DNA of 52,344 nucleotides from contig NZ_BCSH01000059.1 of the NCBI RefSeq assembly GCF_001570765.1, positions 1 through 52,344 of the forward strand. The letters are read 5' to 3'. Origin of the DNA: Nocardiopsis listeri NBRC 13360 (lineage in GTDB: Bacteria > Actinomycetota > Actinomycetes > Streptosporangiales > Streptosporangiaceae). Of this stretch, positions 43,177 to 52,121 are shown in pieces. The position numbers and the translations under genes are program-made. Numbering within the stretch: position 1 is the stretch's first letter; each line of letters begins with the position of its first letter. The notes under the pieces are model-generated. The model ran no database searches, was not told where the DNA came from, and was given only the letters and a program-made list of their open reading frames with translations.

Positions 43177-44124
43177 ATGCCCACGCTTCGCCGCCGCCTA
43201 CTCGACCTGTTGGGCCGCCGGGTCAACGTGCACGACCTCGGCCCGGGGGCGGCCGTGCTCGAACGCCGAGGCGACTACCGGGTCACCCCGGCCGGGCCAC
43301 GCTCCTGGCTGGTGACCCGGGGGGAGAGCGACCACCGCCCGATCGTTCCACCCCGGGGTTGGACCCGGACGCCCCTGGGACCGGGCGCGGAACTGCTCGC
43401 CCGGGAGTCCATGAGCGACGCCGACGAGCTCGCGCTGCACAAGAGGGCGCAGAACCACCTGGGCGCCCGACATGTGGCCTCCACCCTGCGGCACTACCGG
43501 GTCGACTGCGTCTTCGACGTGGGCGCCAACATCGGTCAGTACGGCCGTAGCCTGCGCGAACACGGCTATCGGGGGCGGATCGTCTCGTTCGAACCGGTCC
43601 CCGACATGGTGGCGAAGCTGCGCGCCGTGGCCGCCCAGGACAGCGACTGGCAGGTGCACGAGATGGCCTTGGGCCGTGAGGACGGCACCGCCGAGATCAA
43701 CGTCGTGCCGGGGTCGATGAGTTCGCTGTTGGGTGCCAGCGAGTTCGGCAACACCCGGTACAGGCGCTTTCGGAAGACGCACACCCAAAAGATCGAACTG
43801 CGCCGCCTGGACGGCCTCATGGACGAGGCACTCGCCGGGATCGAGAACCCGCGCCCCTACCTGAAGATGGACACCCAGGGTTTCGACCTGGAGGCCTACG
43901 CGGGCGCGGGCAAGCGGATCGGGGAGTTCGTGGGCCTACAGTCCGAGGTGGCCCTGATGCGGATCTACGAGGGCATGCCGCGCATGGGCGAGGCCATCGC
44001 CGTGTACGAGGCGGACGGTTTCGAGGTGACCGGCATGTACCCGGTCACCCGTGAGGAGAGCACCGGCCGCGTGCTGGAGTTCGACTGCGTCATGGTCCGC
44101 GCCGACTCCCTCTCCCAGGGCTGA
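43177..44124 (+). CDS. FkbM-family methyltransferase
   Basis: A 315-aa protein with a 100-residue N-terminal region and an FkbM methyltransferase domain: CVFDVGANIGQYGRSLREHGY, GRIVSFEPVPDM, ELRRLDGLM, and PYLKMDTQGFDLEAY. FkbM enzymes O-methylate sugars or natural-product hydroxyls. I chose ATG 43177, with GGGGAG 5 nt before it; ATG 43138, overlapping the TOPRIM stop, is also possible and would mean coupling. Ends at the 44162-44204 hairpin. Confidence 0.82.
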   Translation: MPTLRRRLLDLLGRRVNVHDLGPGAAVLERRGDYRVTPAGPRSWLVTRGESDHRPIVPPRGWTRTPLGPGAELLARESMSDADELALHKRAQNHLGARHVASTLRHYRVDCVFDVGANIGQYGRSLREHGYRGRIVSFEPVPDMVAKLRAVAAQDSDWQVHEMALGREDGTAEINVVPGSMSSLLGASEFGNTRYRRFRKTHTQKIELRRLDGLMDEALAGIENPRPYLKMDTQGFDLEAYAGAGKRIGEFVGLQSEVALMRIYEGMPRMGEAIAVYEADGFEVTGMYPVTREESTGRVLEFDCVMVRADSLSQG

Positions 44125-44161
44125 CACCTGGCCCGAGCCCGGCCCGGATCCCCCTCGACCA

Positions 44162-44204
44162 CGACCCGGTAACGCAGGAACAGCGCAAGGGCGTTACCGG
44201 ATCG
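44162..44204. terminator. bidirectional hairpin terminator
   Basis: CGACCCGGTAACGC (44162-44175) pairs with GCGTTACCGGATCG (44191-44204) at 13 of 14 positions across a 15-nt loop. Between convergent FkbM and lipoprotein genes. Confidence 0.8.
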
Positions 44205-44224
44205 AGGGGCGTCCGGTCGCGGAG

Positions 44225-45244
44225 TCAGCCGCCGTTGGACTGACGGATACCTTCGCCGAGCGCGTCGAAGGTATAGACGAACCCGCCGTCCGCACCGCTC
44301 ACCGTCATGTAGGCGTCGGTCGTCCCGGGTGCGATGGCCACGTTGGTGGCCGTGTCCAGCCCGGAGGCCGCCCCCTCGGGAACGCTCACCGTCGTCAGGT
44401 GTTCGCCGGTCGAGGAGTACACGAAGATCCGGGGTTGGCCGTGGACGGCCTGGTAGAGGTTCCCCTCGGCGTCGACCGCGATGGAGTCGATCCGACTGGT
44501 ACCACCGTCGAAGTGGATGGCCGCGTGCGAGGTCAGCACCTCCGTGCCGTCCTCGTTCAGCTCATAGTGGTCGACCCGGTTGGCCCCGTACAGCCCCACC
44601 CACAGGCCCGAGTGGTCCGGGGTGAAGGCGATGCCGTTGGGCGCGGGCAGGTCTTCGGCCGGCACGGTGGCCTCGGCGGTCTCCCCGTCGATCCGGACCA
44701 CCCTGCCCCGTGCCTCCCAGGCGGGGGCGTCGAAGCCGGCGGAGTCACTGACGTACATGTTCCCGGCCTCGTCGAAGGTGAGGTCGTCCGGGTTCATCGG
44801 TTCGCCGTCGACGTCACCGGAGAAGAAGACCTCGGGGTCCTTCCCCTCCGCGGTCATGGAGACGATCCCGCCCCCGGCGAAGTCGGTCAGGTACAGGCGG
44901 TCGTCGAGCGGGCCGAACTGGGCGGAGGTGTAGGCACCGGTGTCGTCGGTGAAGACCGTGGAGACCTCCTCGGTGTCGGTGTCCACCCGCAGCACCTTGG
45001 GTTCCCCCGCGGGTGTGGGGACGTCGACGACGAGCAGCCCCCCGTCGGGGGCGAAGACGGGCCCTTCCAGGAGTGTCATGCCGGTCTCCTCGTGCACCGA
45101 GGTCACCTGCGTCAGGAGTTCGGCGGTGAGTTCGCCCTTCCCCGCGGCCCCCTGTTCGGTCGCCTCCGGTTCCGGGTCCGAACATCCCGCCGCCGTTCCC
45201 ACCAGGAGGAGCGCGGCGAACGCGCGGGTCGTGGCCGCCCTCAT
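44225..45244 (-). CDS. SMP-30/gluconolactonase-like lipoprotein
   Basis: A 339-aa exported lipoprotein (signal ends LLVGTAAGC, Cys21) with a six-bladed beta-propeller of the SMP-30/lactonase kind. Metal-site-like motifs are LLEGPVFAPDGGLLVVD (the Glu of EGP), NPDDLTFDEAGNMYVSD, LPAPNGIAFTPD and RIDSIAVDAEGN. Probably hydrolyses a lactone outside the cytoplasm. ATG 45244 overlaps the TGA of the Baeyer-Villiger monooxygenase gene (ATGA), with GGAGGTGAG upstream. This coupling suits a monooxygenase-to-lactonase sequence, although the two act in different compartments. Confidence 0.78.
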   Translation of the reverse strand: MRAATTRAFAALLLVGTAAGCSDPEPEATEQGAAGKGELTAELLTQVTSVHEETGMTLLEGPVFAPDGGLLVVDVPTPAGEPKVLRVDTDTEEVSTVFTDDTGAYTSAQFGPLDDRLYLTDFAGGGIVSMTAEGKDPEVFFSGDVDGEPMNPDDLTFDEAGNMYVSDSAGFDAPAWEARGRVVRIDGETAEATVPAEDLPAPNGIAFTPDHSGLWVGLYGANRVDHYELNEDGTEVLTSHAAIHFDGGTSRIDSIAVDAEGNLYQAVHGQPRIFVYSSTGEHLTTVSVPEGAASGLDTATNVAIAPGTTDAYMTVSGADGGFVYTFDALGEGIRQSNGG

Positions 45245-47073
45245 CGGTCGCTCACCTCCGACGGCTGGACCAAGACCTCGTCCATGCGGGTGTCCCGCCA
45301 CTCGCGCAGGAGCCGGTGGAAGGCCACCGGCCCCGGGCCGAAGGAGTTGCTCCTGCCCGTACCGGCACCCTCGCGGTTGTAGTAACCGGGCGTGCACTGG
45401 GCCTGGAAGTCGGAGTTGTCGTGGGCGCTCTCGCGCACCGCCCGGATCCACTCCTCGGTCGCCTCCTCGGAGGGTTCGACCACCTCGGCCCCGACCTTGC
45501 CCGCCTGCTCGATGACGGCGGCGATGTGCTCGGCCTGTTCGAGGAGGATGTGCGCGAAGTTGACCGAGTTGGCGTTCTGTAGCGACCCCAGGTGGAAGAG
45601 GTTCGGGAACCCGGGGCTGTAGAAGCCGTGCAGGGTCTTGGGTCCACGGCTCCACGAGGCGAGGAGGTCCTGGCCGTTCCGTCCGCGCACCGGCAGGGCT
45701 CCGGACAGCACCCCGGAGATGCCCACCTCGAACCCGGTGGCGAAGACGACGCAGTCGACCTCGTACTCGGTGTCGCCGACCACGATCGCGTCCTCGGTCA
45801 TGCGGGTGATCCCGCCGTGGTCGGCGGTGTCCACCAGGGTGACGTCGGGCCGGTTGAACGTCTGGAGGTAGTGGTCGCTGAAGCAGGGACGCTTGCACAT
45901 GTACCGGTACCAGGGCTTGAGCCTCTCGGCCGTGACCGGGTCCTGGACGACCTCGTCCACACGGGCGCGGATCCGGTTCATGGTGCGCGCGTCGGCGATC
46001 TCATCCAGGCGCTCGCGCTCCTGCGGCGAGATGGACGTGTCCAGCGTGCCGGTGATCATCTTGCGCTGGAGTCGGGCCGTCGCGGTCCAGCCGTCCTTGG
46101 TCAGGTCGGCCTCGACCGGTTCACCGGAAACGATCGCCAGGAAGTTCTCCATGCGCTCGCGCTGCCAGCCCGGTCGCAGGGACTCCGCCCACTCCTGGTC
46201 GGTGGGTCGGTTGTCGCGCACGTCCACCGAGGAAGGGGTGCGCTGGAAGACGTACAGGTGCTCCGCGTCGCGGCCCAGGTGCGGAATGACCTGCACACCG
46301 GTGGCCCCGGTGCCCACCACCGCGACCTTCTTGTCGGCGAGGCCGGCGAGGCCGCCGCCTGCGTCTCCCCCGGTGTAGCCGTAGTCCCAGCGGCTGGTGT
46401 GGAAGGTGTGACCCCGGAAGTCCTCGATACCCGGGATCCCGGGGAGTTTGGGGCGGCTGAGGGTGCCGGAGGAGGTGATGACGTAGCGGGCGCGCATGTG
46501 GTCGCCCCGGTCAGTGGCCACCTCCCACACGCCCTCGTCCTCGTTCCAGTCCATCGAGGTCGCTCGGGTGTGGAACAGCGCGTCTCGGTACAGGCCGAAG
46601 GTCTCGGCGATGGCGACGGCGTGCCGACGGATCTCCTCACCGGGGGCGTAGCGCCACTTCGGCACGTAGCCGACCTCCTCCAACAGGGGCATGTAGGAGT
46701 AGGACTCGATGTCGCAGTGGATGCCGGGGTAGCGGTTCCAGTACCAGGTGCCGCCGAAGTCGCCGGCCTCGTCCATCATCCGGATCGACTCGACTCCGAC
46801 CTGCCGTAGCCGGGCCCCGGTGGTGAGCCCGCCGAAGCCACCGCCGATCACGAGCACCTCCACCGTGTCGTTGAAGGGTTCGCGTTCGACGCGGGGGGTG
46901 TAGGGGTCGGTGGCGTAGTAGCCGAAGTCGCCCGTGGTGGGACGGTACTGGGCCGTTCCCTCGGGGCGGATCCGGCGGTCCCGCTCCAGGGCGTACCGTT
47001 CGCGGAGGGATTGCAGATCGACGTCCGAGGCAGGGGTTTCCTGGCTCCTCGTCGCTTCGGAGGGTGCGCTCAT
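45241..47073 (-). CDS. Baeyer-Villiger-type flavin monooxygenase
   Basis: A 610-aa class B flavoprotein monooxygenase that uses FAD, NADPH and O2 to insert oxygen beside a ketone, giving an ester or lactone. The FAD motif is GGGFGG (about 79), DEAGDFGGTWYWNRYPGIHCD is typical of cyclohexanone/phenylacetone monooxygenases, the fingerprint FRGHTFHTSRWDY fits FxGxxxHxxxW(P/D), and the NADPH motif is GTGATG. ATG 47073 has GTGAGGACG upstream; GTG 47085 is an in-frame alternative. It is divergent from a MarR gene across a perfect palindrome. Confidence 0.88.
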   Translation of the reverse strand: MSAPSEATRSQETPASDVDLQSLRERYALERDRRIRPEGTAQYRPTTGDFGYYATDPYTPRVEREPFNDTVEVLVIGGGFGGLTTGARLRQVGVESIRMMDEAGDFGGTWYWNRYPGIHCDIESYSYMPLLEEVGYVPKWRYAPGEEIRRHAVAIAETFGLYRDALFHTRATSMDWNEDEGVWEVATDRGDHMRARYVITSSGTLSRPKLPGIPGIEDFRGHTFHTSRWDYGYTGGDAGGGLAGLADKKVAVVGTGATGVQVIPHLGRDAEHLYVFQRTPSSVDVRDNRPTDQEWAESLRPGWQRERMENFLAIVSGEPVEADLTKDGWTATARLQRKMITGTLDTSISPQERERLDEIADARTMNRIRARVDEVVQDPVTAERLKPWYRYMCKRPCFSDHYLQTFNRPDVTLVDTADHGGITRMTEDAIVVGDTEYEVDCVVFATGFEVGISGVLSGALPVRGRNGQDLLASWSRGPKTLHGFYSPGFPNLFHLGSLQNANSVNFAHILLEQAEHIAAVIEQAGKVGAEVVEPSEEATEEWIRAVRESAHDNSDFQAQCTPGYYNREGAGTGRSNSFGPGPVAFHRLLREWRDTRMDEVLVQPSEVSDR

Positions 47074-47125
47074 GGCCGTCCTCACTCACTGTCACTACAT
47101 GTGGAGAATCTGTGCGCGACGAAGG

Positions 47126-47140
47126 TTAGCATGATGCTAA
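47126..47140. promoter_or_regulatory. perfect 15-bp palindrome, probable MarR operator
   Basis: TTAGCATGATGCTAA is an exact inverted repeat (7-1-7), AT-rich in a GC-rich genome. It is 52 nt upstream of the monooxygenase start and 50 nt upstream of the MarR start. Such spacing and symmetry are typical of MarR-family sites controlling both divergent genes. Confidence 0.75.
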
Positions 47141-47190
47141 GTATTATCCGCGTCGAACGTCGCGAGCACCGGGCGCCCTATCATTGCGAC

Positions 47191-47667
47191 ATGCCGCATG
47201 AGGGTGTTGAACAGGACGAACACGAGCGGGAGCACCTCCTGCACGAGATCGAGCGTCTGAACGGGCGGATGGAGGAGGCCGTGCTGGCCAACCTCCTGCG
47301 GTACCTGACCAAGATGAGCCTGACCATCCCTCAGCTTCGGGTGCTGATGCTCCTGGTCACCTCGGAGAAGGGCGCGACCGGCAGGGACCTGGCCGCCTCC
47401 TTCGGTGTATCGATGGCGTCGATGTCGACCATGCTCGACCGGCTCGTCTCCCAGGGTGTGGCCACGCGTAGCCTGGATCCCGACGACCACCGGGTCCGCC
47501 GCGTGCACGCCACCCCCCGGGGCGCCTCGGTCGTGCGCCGCCTGCTGGTGACCCGCCCCTTCCGCTCCGACATCCTCGTCCGGCTCCGAGTCGAGGACCT
47601 GCGCGCCCTGGAACAGGGGTTCCGTGCGGTCAGCGAACAGATCGCGCTGATGGACGATACGGAATGA
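47191..47667 (+). CDS. MarR-family transcriptional regulator
   Basis: A 158-aa winged-helix regulator: TIPQLRVLMLLVTSEKGATGRDLAASFGVSMASMSTMLDRLVSQGV is the MarR DNA-binding region, followed by the wing RSLDPDDHRVRRVHATPRG with the conserved D-x-R. ATG 47191 lies 6 nt after TATCAT (47179-47184), a likely -10, and has no ribosome-binding site, so it may be leaderless. The probable target is the palindrome at 47126-47140, and with it the divergent monooxygenase-lactonase operon. Confidence 0.87.
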   Translation: MPHEGVEQDEHEREHLLHEIERLNGRMEEAVLANLLRYLTKMSLTIPQLRVLMLLVTSEKGATGRDLAASFGVSMASMSTMLDRLVSQGVATRSLDPDDHRVRRVHATPRGASVVRRLLVTRPFRSDILVRLRVEDLRALEQGFRAVSEQIALMDDTE

Positions 47668-47774
47668 CCACCCGGCAGGACATCCGCGACCGTGAGTGAC
47701 CGCACGAGGACGCGGCGCTCGCTATGGTCTTGCGTGGTCATTTCTTCCCGAATCTCCTCACGCGGGGGCGGTAC

Positions 47775-48455
47775 ATGCGCCGTGGCAACGGTGAGCTCAT
47801 CCTTGTGGTCGCACGCGACCCAGAGGTCGTGGACCTCCTGTGTCCGACACTCGAACTGGCCGGCTACGGGGTGGACGTCACCGACACCGGCGACGCGGCC
47901 ATCGATCGCATGGGGCGCGGCGGCCTGGATCTCGTCCTCGTGGACACCACGCTTCCAGACCTGTCGGAGATCCCCCGGCGACGCCGTGGCGTCGGGGGAC
48001 CACCGGTGTTGTTCATGGTGAGCGGGGACTTCCTCGACACGGTGCTGCCCGAGGTCGGGCTGAGCGGAGAGGACTACATCGCCGAACCCGTCCGGGTCCC
48101 CGAACTCCTCGCGCGGGTATGGCTACTGATCCGTGGACGGAGCGCGGGCCGCTCCGAGCCCCTGCTCCGCTACGGCGACCTGGTCCTGGACGACACCTCG
48201 TGTCGAGCCCACCGAGGAGAGCGCGAATTGGACCTCACCCCCGCCGAGTACCGGCTACTGCGCTACCTGTTGGTCAACTCCGGCAGGGTGCTGTCCAAGG
48301 AACACATCGCCGACCACCTGTGGGGCGAACTCCGCGCGGACAACGCGATCGAACGGCTCGTCTCACGGCTGCGCCGGAAGGTGGAGAGGGACGGTCCGAA
48401 CCTGATCCGCACGCACCGGGGCTTCGGCTACGCGCTCGAAGGCCGGGACCGCTGA
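47775..48455 (+). CDS. OmpR-type response regulator with atypical receiver
   Basis: A 226-aa protein: receiver domain (1-110) and OmpR/PhoB winged helix (about 125-222; LTPAEYRLLRYLLVNSGRVLSKEHIADHLWG, then IETLV-like and THRGFGYAL). The phosphorylatable Asp is present (LVLVDTTLPDL), but the acidic pair near the N-terminus is reduced to one (VVARDPE) and the conserved Lys is replaced by Glu (DYIAEPV). No histidine kinase gene is adjacent. It is therefore an orphan, probably phosphorylation-independent regulator, lying just upstream of the P450 operon. ATG 47775 has CGGGGGCGG upstream. Confidence 0.85.
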   Translation: MRRGNGELILVVARDPEVVDLLCPTLELAGYGVDVTDTGDAAIDRMGRGGLDLVLVDTTLPDLSEIPRRRRGVGGPPVLFMVSGDFLDTVLPEVGLSGEDYIAEPVRVPELLARVWLLIRGRSAGRSEPLLRYGDLVLDDTSCRAHRGERELDLTPAEYRLLRYLLVNSGRVLSKEHIADHLWGELRADNAIERLVSRLRRKVERDGPNLIRTHRGFGYALEGRDR

Positions 48456-48604
48456 GCCCCACCCCGCACGCTCGCATCCGAGAGTGATCCACCTCACGTC
48501 AGCTTACCGTCAGGTTCGTGTCCGCCCGCTGTCAGTCCGCCTTGGTTGCCTCGTTGAGGGTCGTTCCCGCACGACCCGCGTCGAACAGCGATCAGAGGAG
48601 ACGC

Positions 48605-49846
48605 ATGACCGACACCGCCACCCCTCGGGGCGCTGCATCCACACCATCGGTGACCGAGTACCCGGCGGCCAGGCAGGAGGGGTGTCCGTTCGGCCCCGCC
48701 CCGCAGCTGCGCAGGCTGACCGAGCAGGAACCGGTGGCCAAGGCTCGGATCTGGGACGGGAGCACCCCGTGGCTGGTGACCCGGCACGCCGACCAGCGCG
48801 CCCTGCTCACCGACCCCCGGCTGAGCATCGACGAGAAACTCCCGAACTACCCCCACATGACCCGGGGCCGGGCCGAGATCGCGCCCCACCTGCCGGAGCT
48901 GATCACCAACACCGACGCCCCGGAGCACACCCGGCTGCGCCGCCTGGTCAACCTGCCCTTCACGGTCAAGCGCGTCGAGGCGCTGCGCCCGACCATCCAG
49001 CGGCTGCTCGACGAACTGATCGACGACCTGTTGGCCGGCCCCAAGCCCGCCGACCTGGTCACCACGATCGGTCTTCCGGTCCCGACCCTGGTCATCACCG
49101 CGCTCCTCGGAGTGCCCTACGCCGACCACGAGTTCTTCCACCGCCACAGCACCGTCGGGGTCAGCCACACCTCCACCCCCGAGGAGGTTCGGGCCTCCAA
49201 CACGGCCCTGTCCGGCTACCTGGGCGAGCTGTTGGACAAGAAGAGGACGGACCCGTCGGACGACGTGCTCTCGGAGATGGCCGGGCACGTCAACGAGGGC
49301 CGGATGACCCGTGAGGAGGCCGTGATCATGGGATCGGCCATCCTCATCGCCGGACACGAGACCAGCGCCAACATGATCTCGCTGGGCACGCTCCTGCTGC
49401 TGCGGAACCCGGAACAGCTGGAGGTGGTGCGCACCACCGAGGACCCCAAGGTCGTGGCCGGCGCGGTCGAGGAGCTGCTGCGGTACCTGACCATCGTGCA
49501 CACGGGGATCCGTCGGGTCGCGCTGGAGGACATCGAGGTCGGTGGGCAGGTCATTCCGGCCGGGGACGGCGTCATCTTCGACCTGGCCACCGCCGACTGG
49601 GACGCCGAGGCGTTCCCGGAGCCCGACACCCTCGACCTCTCCCGGCCGGCCCGCAAACACCACGCCTTCGGTTACGGGGCCCACCAGTGTCTGGGCCAGA
49701 CACTGGCCCGGGTCGAACTCCAAGCCGTGTTCGGCACCCTGTTCCGACGTATCCCCACCCTGAGCCTGGCGGTGCCGTTCGAGGAGGTCGACTTCGCCTT
49801 CGAGGGCGTGGCCTACGGCCTGCGCTCCCTGCCCGTCACCTGGTGA
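48605..49846 (+). CDS. cytochrome P450
   Basis: A 413-aa soluble bacterial P450 (CYP105-like class). The I-helix oxygen motif is AGHETSANM, ExxR is in VEELLRYL, and the haem-thiolate loop is FGYGAHQCLGQTLAR. Catalyses O2-dependent hydroxylation using electrons from the ferredoxin encoded next. GAGGAG lies 5-6 nt before ATG 48605. It is first gene of a four-gene operon (P450, ferredoxin, ferredoxin reductase, SDR), which is a self-contained class I P450 system. Confidence 0.92.
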   Translation: MTDTATPRGAASTPSVTEYPAARQEGCPFGPAPQLRRLTEQEPVAKARIWDGSTPWLVTRHADQRALLTDPRLSIDEKLPNYPHMTRGRAEIAPHLPELITNTDAPEHTRLRRLVNLPFTVKRVEALRPTIQRLLDELIDDLLAGPKPADLVTTIGLPVPTLVITALLGVPYADHEFFHRHSTVGVSHTSTPEEVRASNTALSGYLGELLDKKRTDPSDDVLSEMAGHVNEGRMTREEAVIMGSAILIAGHETSANMISLGTLLLLRNPEQLEVVRTTEDPKVVAGAVEELLRYLTIVHTGIRRVALEDIEVGGQVIPAGDGVIFDLATADWDAEAFPEPDTLDLSRPARKHHAFGYGAHQCLGQTLARVELQAVFGTLFRRIPTLSLAVPFEEVDFAFEGVAYGLRSLPVTW

Positions 49847-49882
49847 CACGACCACAGCGAACAACGAGAAAGCGAGACCTCC

Positions 49883-50080
49883 ATGCGAGTGGAACTGGAC
49901 GAACCCAAGTGCGTGGCGTCGGGGCAGTGCGTCGTGGAAGCACCCGACGTCTTCGACCAACGCGATGAGGACGGGGTGGCGGTCGTGCTCGACCCCCACC
50001 CGCCAGAGGAACTCTACGACCAGGTGAACGAGGCCGTGGCGATCTGCCCGGCGGCGGCACTGCGACTGGTACGGGAATGA
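49883..50080 (+). CDS. [3Fe-4S] ferredoxin
   Basis: A 65-aa single-cluster ferredoxin with cysteines at KCVASGQC and AICPAAAL, three ligands with no fourth Cys in the CxxxxxC segment, as in P450-partner 3Fe-4S ferredoxins. Its TGA overlaps the ATG of the reductase (ATGA). It carries electrons from the reductase to the P450. Confidence 0.92.
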   Translation: MRVELDEPKCVASGQCVVEAPDVFDQRDEDGVAVVLDPHPPEELYDQVNEAVAICPAAALRLVRE

Positions 50081-51267
50081 ACCGCGTCGTCGTGGTCGGA
50101 GCATCGGCGGCGGGGCTGGCCGCCGTCGAGACCCTGCGTCGGGAGGGGTTCGAAGGAGACCTCACCCTCATCGGGGACGAACCCTACGCGCCCTACGACC
50201 GGCCACCGCTGTCGAAGCAGATCCTGTCGCGCACGTGGCGGGAGGACCGACTCCCGCTCCGTTCCGACGAGGACCTGTCGGCCCTGAACGTGGAACTGCG
50301 GATCGGCACCGAGGCGATCGGGGTGGACACCCGCGCCCGCACCGTGAAGATCGCTTCCGGGGAGGCCCTCCCCTACGACGGGCTGATCGTCGCCACCGGG
50401 GTCCGGCCGCGCGCGCTGCCCACCGCGCGCGGGCACCTCCTACGCACCCTCGACGACGCCCTGAACCTGCGATCCCGGCTGGAACCGGGACGCCATCTCC
50501 TGGTGGTCGGCGCGGGATTCCTCGGCGCCGAGGCCGCCGCCACGGCGCGGGGTATCGGCTGCCGGGTCACCCTGGTCGAACCGGCACCCGTCCCCCTGGC
50601 CCACGCCGTGGGTGAGGACGTGGGGCGGATGCTCTCGACACTGCACTCGGAGCGGGGCGTGGACCTGCGCACCGGAACCGGCGTGGCGGAGGTGATCGAC
50701 GACGGGGTACGACTGGTCGGCGGCGAGGTGATCGAGGCCGACGAGGTGCTGGTCAGCGTCGGTTCGGTACCCAACACGGACTGGTTGGAGGGCAGCGGGC
50801 TGCGCTTGGACGACGGCCTGGTGTGCGACGAGTACTGTTCGGCCGGCCCGGGAGTGTACGCGGCGGGCGACGTCGCCCGCTGGCACAACCCGCTCTTCGG
50901 TACCTCCATGCGCGTGGAACACCGCACACACGCGGCCGAACAGGGCATGGCCGCCGCCCGGAACCTGCTCCGCGGTCCCCAGGGGCGACCGTTCGCACCG
51001 GTGCCCTACTTCTGGTCCGACCAGTACGACATGAAGCTCCAGGCGTACGGATACCTACGTGGTCACGACGAGGTCGCCCTGGTCGAGGGTGACCTCGATG
51101 AACGTCGGTTCATCGTCGCCTACCGCACCGGCGACCGGCTGACCGGAGTGATCGCTGCGGGGATCGCGCCCAGGACCCTGCGGTCCTGGAGACAGGCCAT
51201 CGCACGAAGCGCGGCCTGGGACGAGGATCCCCCGACCCCGTCCGAACCAACGAGAAGGGCGGCCTGA
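50077..51267 (+). CDS. NAD(P)H-ferredoxin reductase (FAD)
   Basis: A 396-aa two-dinucleotide-domain flavoprotein of the putidaredoxin-reductase type: VVVGASAAGLAAVETL (FAD, residues 4-19), YDRPPLSKQIL, VVGAGFLGAEAAATARG (NADH, about 142), and VYAAGDVARWHN (second FAD contact). It reduces the adjacent ferredoxin. ATG 50077 overlaps the ferredoxin stop. Confidence 0.92.
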   Translation: MNRVVVVGASAAGLAAVETLRREGFEGDLTLIGDEPYAPYDRPPLSKQILSRTWREDRLPLRSDEDLSALNVELRIGTEAIGVDTRARTVKIASGEALPYDGLIVATGVRPRALPTARGHLLRTLDDALNLRSRLEPGRHLLVVGAGFLGAEAAATARGIGCRVTLVEPAPVPLAHAVGEDVGRMLSTLHSERGVDLRTGTGVAEVIDDGVRLVGGEVIEADEVLVSVGSVPNTDWLEGSGLRLDDGLVCDEYCSAGPGVYAAGDVARWHNPLFGTSMRVEHRTHAAEQGMAAARNLLRGPQGRPFAPVPYFWSDQYDMKLQAYGYLRGHDEVALVEGDLDERRFIVAYRTGDRLTGVIAAGIAPRTLRSWRQAIARSAAWDEDPPTPSEPTRRAA

Positions 51268-51268
51268 A

Positions 51269-52099
51269 ATGACGCTGTCCGACGAACCCGAGGTGGTCGT
51301 CGTCACCGGGGCCGGTGGTATGGGCGAGGCGGTCGCGCGTCGCCTGGGTAACGGCCGCCGGTTGGTGCTCGCCGATTATTCGCAGGACCGGTTGGACCGG
51401 GTCGTGGCCTCCCTCCAGGAGACGGGTTACGACGTCTTGGACGTCCTCACGGACGTCTCCGACCGGTCCTCGGTGGAAGAGCTCGCCCGCGCGGCGCGGC
51501 GGGAGGGCGGGATCGTCTCGGTCGTGCACACCGCCGGTGTCTCCGCGGCCACCGCGTCGGTGGAGGCGATCCTGCGTGTGGACCTGGTCGGTACCGCGCA
51601 CGTCATCGACGCGTTCGAGTCCGTGGCCTCGCGTGGAACCTCACTGGTCTGCGTGGCCAGCATGGCGGGTCACCACGCCTCGCTGAGCACCGAGGACGAG
51701 CACGCGCTGGCCACCGTCCCCACGGAGGATCTCCTGTCCCTGGACCCGGTGAAGTCCATCGACGACGGCGTCAGCGCCTACATCGTCGCCAAACGGGCCA
51801 ACCAGGTTCGTGTCCAAGCGGCGGCCCTTGCGTGGAACCGGCGGGGCGCGAGGCTGAACACCATCAGCCCGGGAGTGATCGCCACTCCCATGGCCACGGC
51901 CGAGGCCGAGTCCGCCACGGGGGACCACATGATGGAGATGCTGCGGGCCTGCGGCATCGGACGCAGCGGTACCCCCGGTGAGATCGCCGAGGCCGCCGCG
52001 TTCCTCGCCGGGCCCGACGCCCGGTACATCACCGGGACGGACCTGCTGGTGGACGGCGGCCAAGCGGCCTGGATCCGGCACCACCGCCCCACCGGATAG
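51269..52099 (+). CDS. SDR-family alcohol dehydrogenase
   Basis: A 276-aa short-chain dehydrogenase: VVTGAGGMGEAVARRLG at the N-terminus (TGxxxMGxA variant), LVCVASMAGHHAS with the catalytic Ser, YIVAKRANQVRV with YxxxK, and a C-terminal GTDLLVDGGQAAW. A roughly 25-residue insertion (LSTEDEHALATVPTEDLLSL) between Ser and Tyr is seen in a subgroup that oxidises terpenoid alcohols (family knowledge, tentative). It starts 1 nt after the reductase stop. Probable role is oxidation of the P450-made alcohol to a ketone. Confidence 0.88.
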   Translation: MTLSDEPEVVVVTGAGGMGEAVARRLGNGRRLVLADYSQDRLDRVVASLQETGYDVLDVLTDVSDRSSVEELARAARREGGIVSVVHTAGVSAATASVEAILRVDLVGTAHVIDAFESVASRGTSLVCVASMAGHHASLSTEDEHALATVPTEDLLSLDPVKSIDDGVSAYIVAKRANQVRVQAAALAWNRRGARLNTISPGVIATPMATAEAESATGDHMMEMLRACGIGRSGTPGEIAEAAAFLAGPDARYITGTDLLVDGGQAAWIRHHRPTG

Positions 52100-52121
52100 G
52101 CCCGATAGCCCCGCCCGGTAC

